Shown piece by piece: positions 37,420 to 45,914 of a DNA stretch of 50,693 nucleotides. The notes below the pieces were generated by a model. That model did no database searches, was not told the DNA's origin, and was given only the letters and a program-made list of their open reading frames with translations. The first letter of the stretch is position 1. Each line of letters starts with the position of its first letter. The position numbers and the translations under genes were made by a program. This stretch comes from Anaerolineales bacterium (GTDB lineage: Bacteria > Chloroflexota > Anaerolineae > Anaerolineales > UBA6668): NCBI GenBank assembly GCA_020630175.1, contig JAHDBW010000010.1, positions 1 through 50,693 of the forward strand, written 5' to 3'.

Positions 37420-38603
37420 CAGTCTTCACAGTTGTCGATGCAGTCTTTATAAACCGTGAGCCAGTTTTGCGCGATGCTATCCCAGCCGAAGTTGTCTAGC
37501 ACGTATTGGCGGGAACGCGCGGCGCGGCCAGCAACCTGTTGCGGGGATTGCAGCGCTTTGAGAATCTCATCATTGAGCGAGTCTTCGTCACCGTATTCCA
37601 CAATTGAGCCGAGATCGTTGCGCAGTACATAGTCGGCCAAGCCACAGCGGTCAGTGGCAATAATTGGTGTGCCACACGCCAGCGATTCCAGCAGCGTGAT
37701 GGCAAACATTTCATACTTAGAAGGCAACACATACACATCCGCTACCTGATAGGCTTGCAGCTTGTCGTCACCGTCTAGGTAGCCAGTAAAGCGCACTTGG
37801 TCATTCAAGCCCAGCGTGTTGATTTGGCGCTCGATAACGTCTAAATAGCCATCATCTGGCCCAACCATCAAGAGGATGGCGTCTGGCACGCTTTCCCGTA
37901 CTTTATTGAAGGCATTGACTAAGAAATCTACGCCTTTGATTTCATTGATGCGCGCCAAGAACAGCACAATTGGCACGTCTGCTGGAATGTCAAAGCGATC
38001 GCGGAAGCCGTTGACTTCTGGCAACTCGCGGTATTCATCGAGATCTACGCCGTTTGGCAAAATCGAAATGCGATTAGGGTCAACGTCTAGGTCAATGAAT
38101 TGGCCATGTTCTAGTTCGTTTAGCGCGTGTAAGCGGCAGGCATTATTGACAATGCGCTGACCGTATAACTGATCGTAAACAGCCTTTAGCGCATAACGCC
38201 CCATAATGCGTGGCATGCCGCCTTGGGCGGTGAGCACAAACGGCAAGCTCTTGCGTTCAAGGTGCTTCAGCGTAACCGCATTCAGGTAGGACCGATACTC
38301 GTGGATATGCACGACATCCGCCTTTTCTAGCTCTGCCTGCAAGGCGCTGCCAAAGCCCCACGGCATAAATAGGCGGCTCCAAGCCAAGTGATTGCTTAGG
38401 TTGCGCACGCGGTGAATTTCTACCCCATCAACCACTTCATATTCATGGCGAGCGCGTTCTTTAGCGTCAAGGGCGTCGGTTGTGAACACAACCACCTCTT
38501 GATCTTTACGCACAAGCGCGCGGGCAAGCTCCCAAGCCGCACGGCAAGTCCCGCCATAGGCCCAAGCTGGATAGAAATAAGGAATGATGTGAAGAATTCG
38601 CAT
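37416..38603 (-). CDS. family 4 glycosyltransferase (GT-B)
   Basis: About 395 residues from the ATG at 38603, chosen because it gives the family opening MRILHIIPYFYPAWAYGG. Further upstream codons would run through the preceding gap. Motifs include the nucleotide-sugar region (VDLDEYRE, VLFLARINEIKGVDFLV, VRFTGYLDGDD, DVYVLPSKYEMFAITLLESLACGTP as separate blocks). The E-x7-E of GT4 retaining enzymes is in that last block. It transfers a sugar from a nucleotide donor in the cytoplasm, most likely for an exopolysaccharide or glycolipid. It lies between a large membrane protein and asnB. Confidence 0.92.
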   Translation of the reverse strand: MRILHIIPYFYPAWAYGGTCRAAWELARALVRKDQEVVVFTTDALDAKERARHEYEVVDGVEIHRVRNLSNHLAWSRLFMPWGFGSALQAELEKADVVHIHEYRSYLNAVTLKHLERKSLPFVLTAQGGMPRIMGRYALKAVYDQLYGQRIVNNACRLHALNELEHGQFIDLDVDPNRISILPNGVDLDEYRELPEVNGFRDRFDIPADVPIVLFLARINEIKGVDFLVNAFNKVRESVPDAILLMVGPDDGYLDVIERQINTLGLNDQVRFTGYLDGDDKLQAYQVADVYVLPSKYEMFAITLLESLACGTPIIATDRCGLADYVLRNDLGSIVEYGDEDSLNDEILKALQSPQQVAGRAARSRQYVLDNFGWDSIAQNWLTVYKDCIDNCEDC

Positions 38604-38612
38604 AGAAAAATG

Positions 38613-38634
38613 GCAACGTTCAACTGCACGTTGC
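38613..38634. repeat. 7-bp inverted repeat in the gap before the glycosyltransferase
   Basis: gcaacgt (38613-38619) and acgttgc (38628-38634) flank an 8-nt loop. The right arm abuts the stop codon of the membrane-protein gene (38635-38637), and the left arm ends 9 nt before the glycosyltransferase start. It is short and could be chance. Confidence 0.4.
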
Positions 38635-40533
38635 TTATTGAGTGTTATTGACCTGATAAATTTGCGCCCCATCAAACTCTGCCACAAGCGTCAGGTAGTC
38701 TGCATCGGCAAACCAACTAAGCTGGGTGGTGTTATCTGGCAAACGCAAACGCTGATAGTCACGTTTGAAGCTGTCTGGGTTGCCTTGCCACTGCGGCACT
38801 ACGATGTAGTCTACCCCGGTCAGTTCAATCAGCACTTTAGACTGTGGGTTGACAGGGTCATGGTAAACCGGCGCAAGCAGATCCCAGCGGGCAAAAAGCG
38901 ATTGTGCCCCAATGAAAAACAGTTGTTCCCGTTCATAGATGGCTTCACGTTCTGCATAGACTGGTGCCCATTGGCCTTCAAAATGACCGGGGTAGTTTAG
39001 CAGAAGCGCATCGGTTGGGGTATTGTGCTTTAGCCAGGCATAGGCTTGTAAGTCGGCTGGTGAGGCAATTGCCATCACCGGCCCACCGGATAACCGCTGG
39101 GTAGCCGTCTTGATAAGCAGTGGCGTTGCCAGCAGGCCAACAAAGGTTGCCAATAGCGTTAGGCTAAAAAAGCCTGTGCGCCAGCGCTGCCAAGCCACCT
39201 TAGGTGCTAACCACGTGCCAAGCGGCACTAGCAGTAACGTTGCCAAAATTGGCAGTGGCACAATTGGCGCGTGCCAAACAATACCGTATGGATACCCCAC
39301 GCTAAGCGGGTCTAACGCGGTGGCTTTGGAGATTGCATCAATATTGCCCCACAGGCCAAACTCAAAGGTTGCCAATAGCCACAGCGCACACCACAAGCCT
39401 AGCCAATGCCGCCGATAAACCGCCCAACCAGACGCCAGAATGCCCACAGCTAGCAGCCAATAGCCGTTGAGGTACCAAATGGCTTGCCCAAACCACGGCA
39501 CTGGCGATTGCCGTTCATGCACATCGATGTTGAGAATCAGGTTGAAGTTATCTAAAAGCCATGGCCCAGCCAGCAACACACCCAACACGGGCACAATGAT
39601 GGTCAGCGTTAGATATTGTTTTTGCGTAAACCGAGGCTTGGCAAGTGCGCCAACAATGTAAAACGGCAGGTACACAATCAGCAATTGGATGATGGCGTCG
39701 CCGTGCCCTAGTAACACGCTTGCTAAGGCCAACCCGCTGCAAAGCACATCAAAAGAGAGATACCCAGCGGTAGTGGTTGTGATGCTACGCGCTAAGCAGA
39801 GCAAGAACGTCACCGTGAGCCATAGCCCTAGCATGGTGGTGTAAGCCGAGTCCATCAGGCTGGTTAGCAGCGCGATGCTGCTGGCAGCCACCACTAAACT
39901 CCACCAAAAGCCCGCTTCGCCTTTGATTATGCGGCCTAAGGTGCCTAAGCTGAACACTAGGCCTAACCCCAACACGTGACCAAGGCCCAATGCAACATCC
40001 GGCGTAGAGGCTCCGGTTAGATCGGCTAGTAACGCGCCCATTACAAAAAATGACGGGGAATAGAACCAACCAATTTGCGGATGAAACGGCGCAAGCGTGT
40101 TGATCGTGCCGCTTTTTTGTACGGTCAGAATCAGCCAGCTAAAGCCTTGCGCGTCTGTATCCCATGGCACAAACGGAATATAGGTCAGCCCAAGATACGC
40201 CACGCTAATTGCGGCGACTAACAGCCACTGCCAACGTTGCCAGCGCGGCAGAATGGTTTGGACCAACGTGCGCAATGTGTAGCCACTGCGCATATTTAGC
40301 CAAATCAGCGTACCGATGCCCGCAATATTGAGCAGAAAGACCAATGCAAACTGATAGCGGAATAACGTCCCCACCATTGAGAACAGCCACACAATTCCCA
40401 CTAGCCCTAAGCCAACGGAAAGGCCACGCCCGATCCCTCGCGGTTTGAGCAGGGGATACAGCAAGACACCCGGTAATATGAACAGGATGATAACGGCGAT
40501 CATCACTAAAGTACGCGCTACTAAATACGACAC
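38635..40533 (-). CDS. large multi-spanning membrane protein (polysaccharide locus)
   Basis: A protein of 632 residues starting at a GTG. About a dozen hydrophobic segments cover residues 1-470 (for example VMIAVIILFILPGVLLYPLL and WQWLLVAAISVAYLGL). A soluble C-terminal domain of about 140 residues follows (VYHDPVNPQSKVLIELTGVDYIVV region). The layout resembles GT-C glycosyltransferases of the PMT/ArnT type or their uncharacterised relatives, with WDTDAQGFSWL in the first large loop offering acidic residues. Specific function is not assigned. It precedes the glycosyltransferase by 31 nt and is probably in the same transcript. Confidence 0.8.
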   Translation of the reverse strand: MSYLVARTLVMIAVIILFILPGVLLYPLLKPRGIGRGLSVGLGLVGIVWLFSMVGTLFRYQFALVFLLNIAGIGTLIWLNMRSGYTLRTLVQTILPRWQRWQWLLVAAISVAYLGLTYIPFVPWDTDAQGFSWLILTVQKSGTINTLAPFHPQIGWFYSPSFFVMGALLADLTGASTPDVALGLGHVLGLGLVFSLGTLGRIIKGEAGFWWSLVVAASSIALLTSLMDSAYTTMLGLWLTVTFLLCLARSITTTTAGYLSFDVLCSGLALASVLLGHGDAIIQLLIVYLPFYIVGALAKPRFTQKQYLTLTIIVPVLGVLLAGPWLLDNFNLILNIDVHERQSPVPWFGQAIWYLNGYWLLAVGILASGWAVYRRHWLGLWCALWLLATFEFGLWGNIDAISKATALDPLSVGYPYGIVWHAPIVPLPILATLLLVPLGTWLAPKVAWQRWRTGFFSLTLLATFVGLLATPLLIKTATQRLSGGPVMAIASPADLQAYAWLKHNTPTDALLLNYPGHFEGQWAPVYAEREAIYEREQLFFIGAQSLFARWDLLAPVYHDPVNPQSKVLIELTGVDYIVVPQWQGNPDSFKRDYQRLRLPDNTTQLSWFADADYLTLVAEFDGAQIYQVNNTQ

Positions 40534-40639
40534 AATGGAGAATTATACGAGAGTCGGGCGATTTAGGACTGCCCTGATTCCCTACGGGTTATGCTGTGTA
40601 ACGGCTAGCGAAGAAGCAAAGCCCCAATGCAGAGAAAAC

Positions 40640-40746
40640 AGCGGTAAGAAATAGATAAACACTTGCCGCCTAGCCCTGCCTGTAGATGAAGAAAAGGCGT
40701 TTGTTTATTACAGCTATCCGTGGCAATGCTTATATTTCTTACCGCT
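40640..40746. repeat. 14-bp inverted repeat: tail of ychJ repeated in the following gap
   Basis: agcggtaagaaata at 40640-40653 is matched perfectly in reverse complement at 40733-40746, which lies inside the 3' end of ychJ and encodes part of its C-terminal SEC-C motif (SGKKY). The other copy lies in the 180-nt gap before the membrane protein gene and reads NSGKK followed by a stop on the plus strand. A local inverted duplication is the simplest explanation. Confidence 0.65.
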
Positions 40747-41175
40747 ATTGCACCAACACGGTTGATTTCGTTTCCAGTCTATTGGCGGCAGCGCTTGCCC
40801 TTCTGTATAAACCCAGCGCCCTTTATAACGCGCAAAGTCTGATAGCTCATGCTGCTGATGGATCTTGCCAGCACGCTGCGAAAAGGCGCTGAATTCGACT
40901 TGTCCCGTTTTAGGCGTAAGCACTTCGCTGTGCAACACTTGTAGCCCAACCCAATTGGTAATCGCAATCGCTTCGGCTAAGTCTTGGGCAGTGTTCGCTT
41001 CAATATAACGCGGATGCCGACTCGCAATGAGATAGTCCACATTGCCTTTGACAAACGCACTATACCGCGAGCGCATCAGGTCTGCTGGGGTTTCAGCGGT
41101 GGCGTCTCCGGCGTGGATTGCGCCACAGCATTGGGCATAGGCCATTGGGCGACCACAAGGACAAGGTTCAGTCAT
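40714..41175 (-). CDS. ychJ: YchJ-family SEC-C motif protein
   Basis: About 153 residues from the ATG at 41175, which gives the family start MTEPCPCGRPMAYAQCCG. The N-terminal SEC-C zinc motif, the NTF2-like middle (MRSRYSAFVKGNVDYLIASRH broken into RSRYSAF and YLIASRHP) and the C-terminal SEC-C motif PCWCNSGKKYKHCHG are all present, so it is full-length. The biochemical role of the UPF0225/YchJ family is unknown. Its start overlaps the end of the alpha-hydroxy-acid oxidase gene by 8 nt, so the two are translationally coupled. Confidence 0.93.
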   Translation of the reverse strand: MTEPCPCGRPMAYAQCCGAIHAGDATAETPADLMRSRYSAFVKGNVDYLIASRHPRYIEANTAQDLAEAIAITNWVGLQVLHSEVLTPKTGQVEFSAFSQRAGKIHQQHELSDFARYKGRWVYTEGQALPPIDWKRNQPCWCNSGKKYKHCHG

Positions 41176-42319
41176 GAGGTTCAAATAAAAACGCGGGGAG
41201 CTTGGCAACCGAGTCGCAGCCCAGTTGCGCTAGCGCTTGCTGTAGCTCTTGTTGCAGCAGCCACAACACTTGGTTGCCACCGTGCTTATCCATGGCGGCC
41301 AGTGCGTAGATAAACGGCCGGCCAATCAGCACAAAATCCGCACCGAGCGCGAGTAAACGCGCAATGTCTAACCCAGAACGCACCCCGCCATCGGCCATCA
41401 GCAGCACGTCGTCGCCAACGGCTTTGCGAATCATCGGCAACACTGTGGGTGCAGCGGGGGCGGCATCAAACTGGCGCCCGCCGTGGTTAGAGACAATCAA
41501 GCCATCTGCGCCAAGCGCTAAATAATCTTGCGCATCTTGTGGATTAAGAATGCCTTTGACCACAATTGTGCCCGGCCACTGATCGCGAATGCGTTTGAAG
41601 CGCTGTGGCGTGATGTGGCCTTCCATCTTCTCGGCAATAAATTTGACCGAAGTGGTAACCGACGGCCCCGGTGGATAGTAAGGCTTGAGCGTTTCAAATT
41701 CTGGAATACCCATGCGTAACATGCGCAGCGCCCAACCGGGGTGCGTCACCATTTGCCACAACGTATTCAGATTGAAGGTGGGCGGCACGGTAATGCCATT
41801 GCGAATATCGCGTTCGCGGCGGGTGGCAACGGGAATATCAACGGTCAGAATCAGCGTGTTGTAACCAGCGTTTTGCGCACGTTGTAGCAAGTCCGTTTCA
41901 AGGTCAGCCGGTTCTGGTGGATAAAACTGAAACCACGCGTCCACATTGGTCTCGGTTTTGAGCGCTTCGAGGCTGATGTTGCCATAGGTGCTCAGCATAT
42001 ACGGCACGTTATGCGCTTGTGCGGCAGTCGCCAAAATGCGTTCGGCATTTGGCCAGAGCAACCCGGCTAACCCCAACGGCGCAATGCCAAAGGGCGCGGC
42101 GTAGGTTTTGCCTAAAATGGTGGTCTCAAGCTGGACATCGCGGGCGTCTGAAAGGTAACGGGGCAGCAGCAGCACGTCTTGGAGTGCTGCCTGATTGCGG
42201 GACACCGCCCCTTCTAGCCCTAAGCCACCGACCAAATAGTCATGCACAAAACGCGGCATGCGCTTGGCAGCGGCGGCTTCCATATCTGGAATAGAAGGGT
42301 AGCGTTTATCCCAATTCAT
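41168..42319 (-). CDS. FMN-dependent alpha-hydroxy-acid oxidase/dehydrogenase
   Basis: A protein of 383 residues with the FMN-binding TIM-barrel fold of lactate oxidase, L-lactate dehydrogenase LldD and glycolate oxidase. Visible are LPRYLSDARDVQLETT, LTVDIPVATRRERDIRNG, IVVKGI with the flavin-contacting Lys, the catalytic SNHGGRQFD (His and Arg) and LMADGGVRSGLDIARLLALG. It oxidises a 2-hydroxy acid to the 2-keto acid. Sequence alone does not settle whether oxygen or a quinone is the acceptor. It follows the NYN gene by 70 nt and overlaps ychJ. Confidence 0.93.
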   Translation of the reverse strand: MNWDKRYPSIPDMEAAAAKRMPRFVHDYLVGGLGLEGAVSRNQAALQDVLLLPRYLSDARDVQLETTILGKTYAAPFGIAPLGLAGLLWPNAERILATAAQAHNVPYMLSTYGNISLEALKTETNVDAWFQFYPPEPADLETDLLQRAQNAGYNTLILTVDIPVATRRERDIRNGITVPPTFNLNTLWQMVTHPGWALRMLRMGIPEFETLKPYYPPGPSVTTSVKFIAEKMEGHITPQRFKRIRDQWPGTIVVKGILNPQDAQDYLALGADGLIVSNHGGRQFDAAPAAPTVLPMIRKAVGDDVLLMADGGVRSGLDIARLLALGADFVLIGRPFIYALAAMDKHGGNQVLWLLQQELQQALAQLGCDSVAKLPAFLFEPHD

Positions 42320-42330
42320 AGAGAAGAAAG

Positions 42331-42388
42331 AGAAAAGAGTAGAGAGAAAAGCACACAGCCTCTCTTCTCTACCTCTCTACTCTTTTCT
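42331..42388. repeat. 16-bp purine/pyrimidine inverted repeat filling the gap between the NYN gene and the oxidase
   Basis: agaaaagagtagagag (42331-42346) is matched perfectly by ctctctactcttttct (42373-42388). The right arm ends 1 nt before the NYN stop codon (42390-42392) and the left arm ends 11 nt before the oxidase start. Apart from short interruptions one strand is purine-rich over the left half and pyrimidine-rich over the right, so the oxidase has no Shine-Dalgarno-like sequence in front of it. Confidence 0.8.
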
Positions 42389-42389
42389 T

Positions 42390-44348
42390 TTATTGGTTGA
42401 GCATTTGGTCGAGCTGGCGCGCGACTTGTTCGTATTCAGGCGAGTCGGTGCGGGTTAGGCGCAGTTGGTTGGCAACGCGGCTAACAAGCAGCGGATTGAC
42501 ATCTGCGAGTGACTGGGTAATTTCAACCCATAAGGCCCGTAGATCTTTGTTGCTATGTGTGGCGGCAAACATCGCGGTTTGGGCGGGCGTTTGTTTCCCT
42601 GCCACGGTAACACCGTGTTCGCGGCCAGCGTTGGCCCAGTAGTAAGACAGCATCGGATTCACCAGACCCCGCATGCGTGTCCAGAGTGGATCATCTTCAG
42701 TCACAAGCGAGAAGAAGGCCAAGTAATAGGGTCGTGAGCCAGCGTAGTCACGGTGCACTTGTGATTGTTCACCCGCTTTTACAGAGGCGTAAGAGGCCAT
42801 GTACCAGCGTAAGTCTTCTAAGCTCGCGCCATCAATGTTGTTAGAGACGGCTTCCCACTGCATTTTGCACGCCAGTAGTGAATTGCGCGCGGCAGCGGCA
42901 AAGTCTTGCGAGCGTTGCACCATTGCGGTACGCGCCATGGTGCGGGCCGCCGCAGGCGTGATTTCGATGTTTTCTGGCAGATCCATCTCATCGATGTCTT
43001 TGATGATGGTTGCGAGAGCAGCATCTTCTACCAATGGGATTGAGTCTTTGCCAGCGAGCACATACCGTTCACCGCTGCGTTCGATTAGCTTGCGGGCTTG
43101 CAGGTCTTCTAGCAAGGTATCGATATACTCGATTTGCGCCGTATCACCGACCAGAATATTGGCAAGGTTGGCTTTTTTGACCTGTAACCCAGCATGGATG
43201 ACCGCGTAAACAAAGCCGCTTTCTGCCATTTTGACAAAGTCCGCTTCGCTCTTCACTTCATCAGACAGCCACACCGGCACATGAACAGAGGCGTATTCGC
43301 CTTTGTAGTTATATGCGCGTTGGCGGAAGCCCATTTGCCAGATTTGGCGTAGCGTGGTCTTACTACGGATGAGGCCTTGACCTTCATATTGTTCGCGCAG
43401 TTCGTCTAACAGTTGGTCTGTTGTGCGTTCGCCAGATTGGTCGGTGAGTTCGCGGTAAATATCGCGCAGCACATCGCGGCGGGTGGCGAAGTCAGTGGCG
43501 GTCATTTTGAGCCGACTAAAGATTTGCGTGTATTGCTGTTCAATGTCACGCGGGATCTGAATCGGTTGTGGAGAGCGGCTGCGACCGGTTGTTTTGAACG
43601 GCGTCAGCGTAAATTCAGCTGGTGGCTGATATTCAATTGGAGCAACGTATAGTTCCAGCCCTTTGCTGAACATCTGCATTTGGTCGCTGTAGTCTTCTAG
43701 CCAGTTGCGGAATTGGTTATACCCAAAGTGCACTTCATTGAAGGCTGGATCAATCTGCATCATGGTTTGCTTCAGGCGCGTGACTGATACAGGGATTTCA
43801 ACCCGTTGGCTGTGCACGCTAAGCGCTTTACGTAACAACGCCCGGGCGGCTTCTTGATCACCTTGTGAGCGTTCGGCAGAAATTTCCGGCGCTTCGCCCA
43901 ATACCGTTTCGAGGTACACAAATTCATCACACGCTTTGACCAGCAGCGGATGCGTCACATCGCGCGGGCCAACGCCTAACGTGTAGCGGCCATACTCACG
44001 CAGCTTAGACACTAGCGGTCCAAAGTCGCTATCGCCAGATACAATCACAAACGTTTCGATTTTGTCGCGGGTGATGGCGGTTTCGAGCGCATCCATTGCC
44101 ATGCGAATATCGGCGCGGTTCTTGGCAGCGCGCAGGCTATACATTTGAATGAGATCGATGGAGTTGTTGAGGAGCTGGTCGCGATAGCGCGAGAAGCGGC
44201 TCCAATCGCCGTAGGCCCGTTTGATAACAACCGGCCCGCGACCTTGCAGGAATTCCATAATGGTCGTGATTTCGAAGTCAAGGAATTCTTGTTCGGCCCA
44301 TAATGCAACGTTTTCAAAGTCTATAAAGACTGCGAGTTGATTACTCAT
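42390..44348 (-). CDS. NYN (PIN-like) domain protein with OST-HTH-like region
   Basis: A protein of 652 residues. The N-terminal 150 residues form a NYN nuclease domain of the LabA/limkain type with the acidic set D10 (FIDFENVALW), the RADIRMAMDAL aspartates and VSGDSDFGPLV. An OST-HTH/LOTUS-like region follows (about 170-240, LLRKALSVHSQRVEIPVSV broken by family consensus). Two more helical regions extend to the C-terminus, ending in YEQVARQLDQML. Proteins with NYN and OST-HTH domains are RNA-binding or RNA-cutting. The catalytic acidic residues seem complete, so RNase activity is plausible. The start ATG is at 44348. Confidence 0.87.
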   Translation of the reverse strand: MSNQLAVFIDFENVALWAEQEFLDFEITTIMEFLQGRGPVVIKRAYGDWSRFSRYRDQLLNNSIDLIQMYSLRAAKNRADIRMAMDALETAITRDKIETFVIVSGDSDFGPLVSKLREYGRYTLGVGPRDVTHPLLVKACDEFVYLETVLGEAPEISAERSQGDQEAARALLRKALSVHSQRVEIPVSVTRLKQTMMQIDPAFNEVHFGYNQFRNWLEDYSDQMQMFSKGLELYVAPIEYQPPAEFTLTPFKTTGRSRSPQPIQIPRDIEQQYTQIFSRLKMTATDFATRRDVLRDIYRELTDQSGERTTDQLLDELREQYEGQGLIRSKTTLRQIWQMGFRQRAYNYKGEYASVHVPVWLSDEVKSEADFVKMAESGFVYAVIHAGLQVKKANLANILVGDTAQIEYIDTLLEDLQARKLIERSGERYVLAGKDSIPLVEDAALATIIKDIDEMDLPENIEITPAAARTMARTAMVQRSQDFAAAARNSLLACKMQWEAVSNNIDGASLEDLRWYMASYASVKAGEQSQVHRDYAGSRPYYLAFFSLVTEDDPLWTRMRGLVNPMLSYYWANAGREHGVTVAGKQTPAQTAMFAATHSNKDLRALWVEITQSLADVNPLLVSRVANQLRLTRTDSPEYEQVARQLDQMLNQ

Positions 44349-44688
44349 ATTGCGTGTCCTTTTTTATATGGGGGATTTGTTAGGCAATTTGCAGCGAATT
44401 TACTTATAAAAGCAATTGCGGGCAGGAATTGTCTAAAGTGCTTTCCACATGATAGCGCAAACCACGCGTATACTTGCAGAAATTCTTCTATTTAGAATGT
44501 GCCAGTAAAAATAAAGGCAGTATAGTTGTGACTAGAAATAAAAAAACCCGTACTGCATATTACAGTACGGGCGACGGGCTAGTACCAAAAAATACCAGCA
44601 CTGCCGCCTATTATAATCACTTTTTCTGAAGTAGAGAATGGGAATTTCAAAATCCATCAAAACTCAAATCTGCACGTAGGATAGTCGT
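44349..44688. other. 340-nt divergent region between the NYN gene and the MBL gene
   Basis: No coding gene is recognised. The region holds promoters for both divergent genes and, at 44541-44571, a hairpin with a T-run on the minus strand. Anything transcribed leftward from beyond 44571 toward the NYN gene would cross that hairpin. Confidence 0.6.
44541..44571 (-). terminator. intrinsic terminator-like hairpin read on the minus strand
   Basis: cccgtactg (44547-44555) pairs perfectly with cagtacggg (44563-44571). On the minus strand the stem is followed by a run of at least six T (44546 down to 44541). No minus-strand gene ends here, so it could be a leader attenuator of the NYN gene (start 44348) or the end of a small RNA. 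Confidence 0.7.
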
Positions 44689-45321
44689 ATGCTCACCATT
44701 GAAAAACATTCACTTGGCCCAATTGGCACCAATTGTTACATCGTTGCCGACAGTGAAACAAAAGACTGTGTCGTCATTGATCCGTCTGATAATGCCAAGT
44801 TCATCCAAGCGCGCATTGCCGCCAATAACTGGAATTTACAGGCACTGTGGCTCACCCATGCCCATTGGGATCATATTCTGGCTGTGCCCGGCCTGATGGC
44901 CGCCACCCCAGACTTGCCGCTTGCGCTGCACAGCGGCGATAAAGGGTTGTATGACTATGGCGGCGGCGCAAAAATGATGGGCGTGCAAATCCCAGACTTA
45001 CCGCCAATCAACATGTGGCTGGATGATGTACCAACGCTAACCCTTGGTGCACATACCTTTAAGGTGTTGTTTGTGCCGGGGCATGCGCAAGGCCACGTTG
45101 CGTTTTACCACGCCGAAAGCAACAGCCTGTTTGGTGGGGATGTGTTGTTCCAACAAAGCATTGGCCGCACCGACTTACCCGGTGGCAGCTACGAAGTGCT
45201 CATGAACAGCATCCACACGCATTTCATGCCGTTGCCGGATGAAACCGTTGTTTACAGTGGTCATGGTGAAAACACAACGATTGGTGCTGAGAGACGGATG
45301 AATCCGTTTCTGACGATGTAA
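44689..45321 (+). CDS. MBL-fold metallo-hydrolase (glyoxalase II-like)
   Basis: A protein of 210 residues with the full metal set: H57-A-H59-W-D61-H62 (THAHWDH), a later His in [11 protein letters not shown], an Asp in [20 protein letters not shown] and [11 protein letters not shown] near the end. The short length and GRTDLPGG block match YcbL-like hydrolases of the glyoxalase II group. Natural substrates are thioesters such as S-lactoylglutathione in relatives, but the thiol used here is unknown. It starts a plus-strand run and is followed after 19 nt by the pseudouridine synthase gene. Confidence 0.92.
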   Translation: MLTIEKHSLGPIGTNCYIVADSETKDCVVIDPSDNAKFIQARIAANNWNLQALWLTHAHWDHILAVPGLMAATPDLPLALHSGDKGLYDYGGGAKMMGVQIPDLPPINMWLDDVPTLTLGAHTFKVLFVPGHAQGHVAFYHAESNSLFGGDVLFQQSIGRTDLPGGSYEVLMNSIHTHFMPLPDETVVYSGHGENTTIGAERRMNPFLTM

Positions 45322-45340
45322 AGTCAACGCAGCTATTCAT

Positions 45341-45868
45341 ATGCTCATACTATTAAACAAACCTTTTCAAGTCATGCCACAGTTTACAGACCAAGCTGGT
45401 CGGCAAACATTAGCGGATTACGTGCCAGTCCGCGGCGTTTATCCAGCGGGTCGGTTGGATTATGACAGTGAAGGGTTGATTGTCTTGACAGATGATGGGC
45501 GACAGCAAGCGCAAATTAGCAACCCGCGTTATAAGCTGCAAAAAACATACTGGGTGCAAGTAGAGCGCATCCCTTCTAATGATGCGCTGCTGCAATTGCG
45601 CCGAGGCATCGACCTAAAAGAAGGCCGTACGCGCCCCGCCCGAGCAGCCCTGATGGATGCGCCAGAAGTTTGGCCACGCACGCCGCCCATCCGCGAACGC
45701 AAATCTGTACCCACCTGCTGGCTCACGCTTATTCTGACTGAAGGCCGCAAACGCCAAGTACGGCGCATGACGGCGGCGGTGGGGCACCCTACGTTGCGTC
45801 TGATCCGTTACGGCGTTGGCGATTGGACGTTAGACGGACTTAAGCCGGGAGAATGGCGCGAAGCGTAA
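45341..45868 (+). CDS. rluE: RluE-like 23S rRNA pseudouridine synthase
   Basis: A 175-residue protein of the RsuA/RluB/E/F family without the S4 domain, the length and layout of RluE. The catalytic Asp40 is in the motif [17 protein letters not shown]. The C-terminal [23 protein letters not shown] is the second family signature. RluE isomerises U2457 in E. coli 23S rRNA; the target here is assumed by homology. It starts 19 nt after the MBL gene, probably the same transcript. Confidence 0.9.
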   Translation: MLILLNKPFQVMPQFTDQAGRQTLADYVPVRGVYPAGRLDYDSEGLIVLTDDGRQQAQISNPRYKLQKTYWVQVERIPSNDALLQLRRGIDLKEGRTRPARAALMDAPEVWPRTPPIRERKSVPTCWLTLILTEGRKRQVRRMTAAVGHPTLRLIRYGVGDWTLDGLKPGEWREA

Positions 45869-45914
45869 TTAAACGATTCTGCTGCTGCACGAATAGCTGT
45901 ACTTCGGCTAAAAT

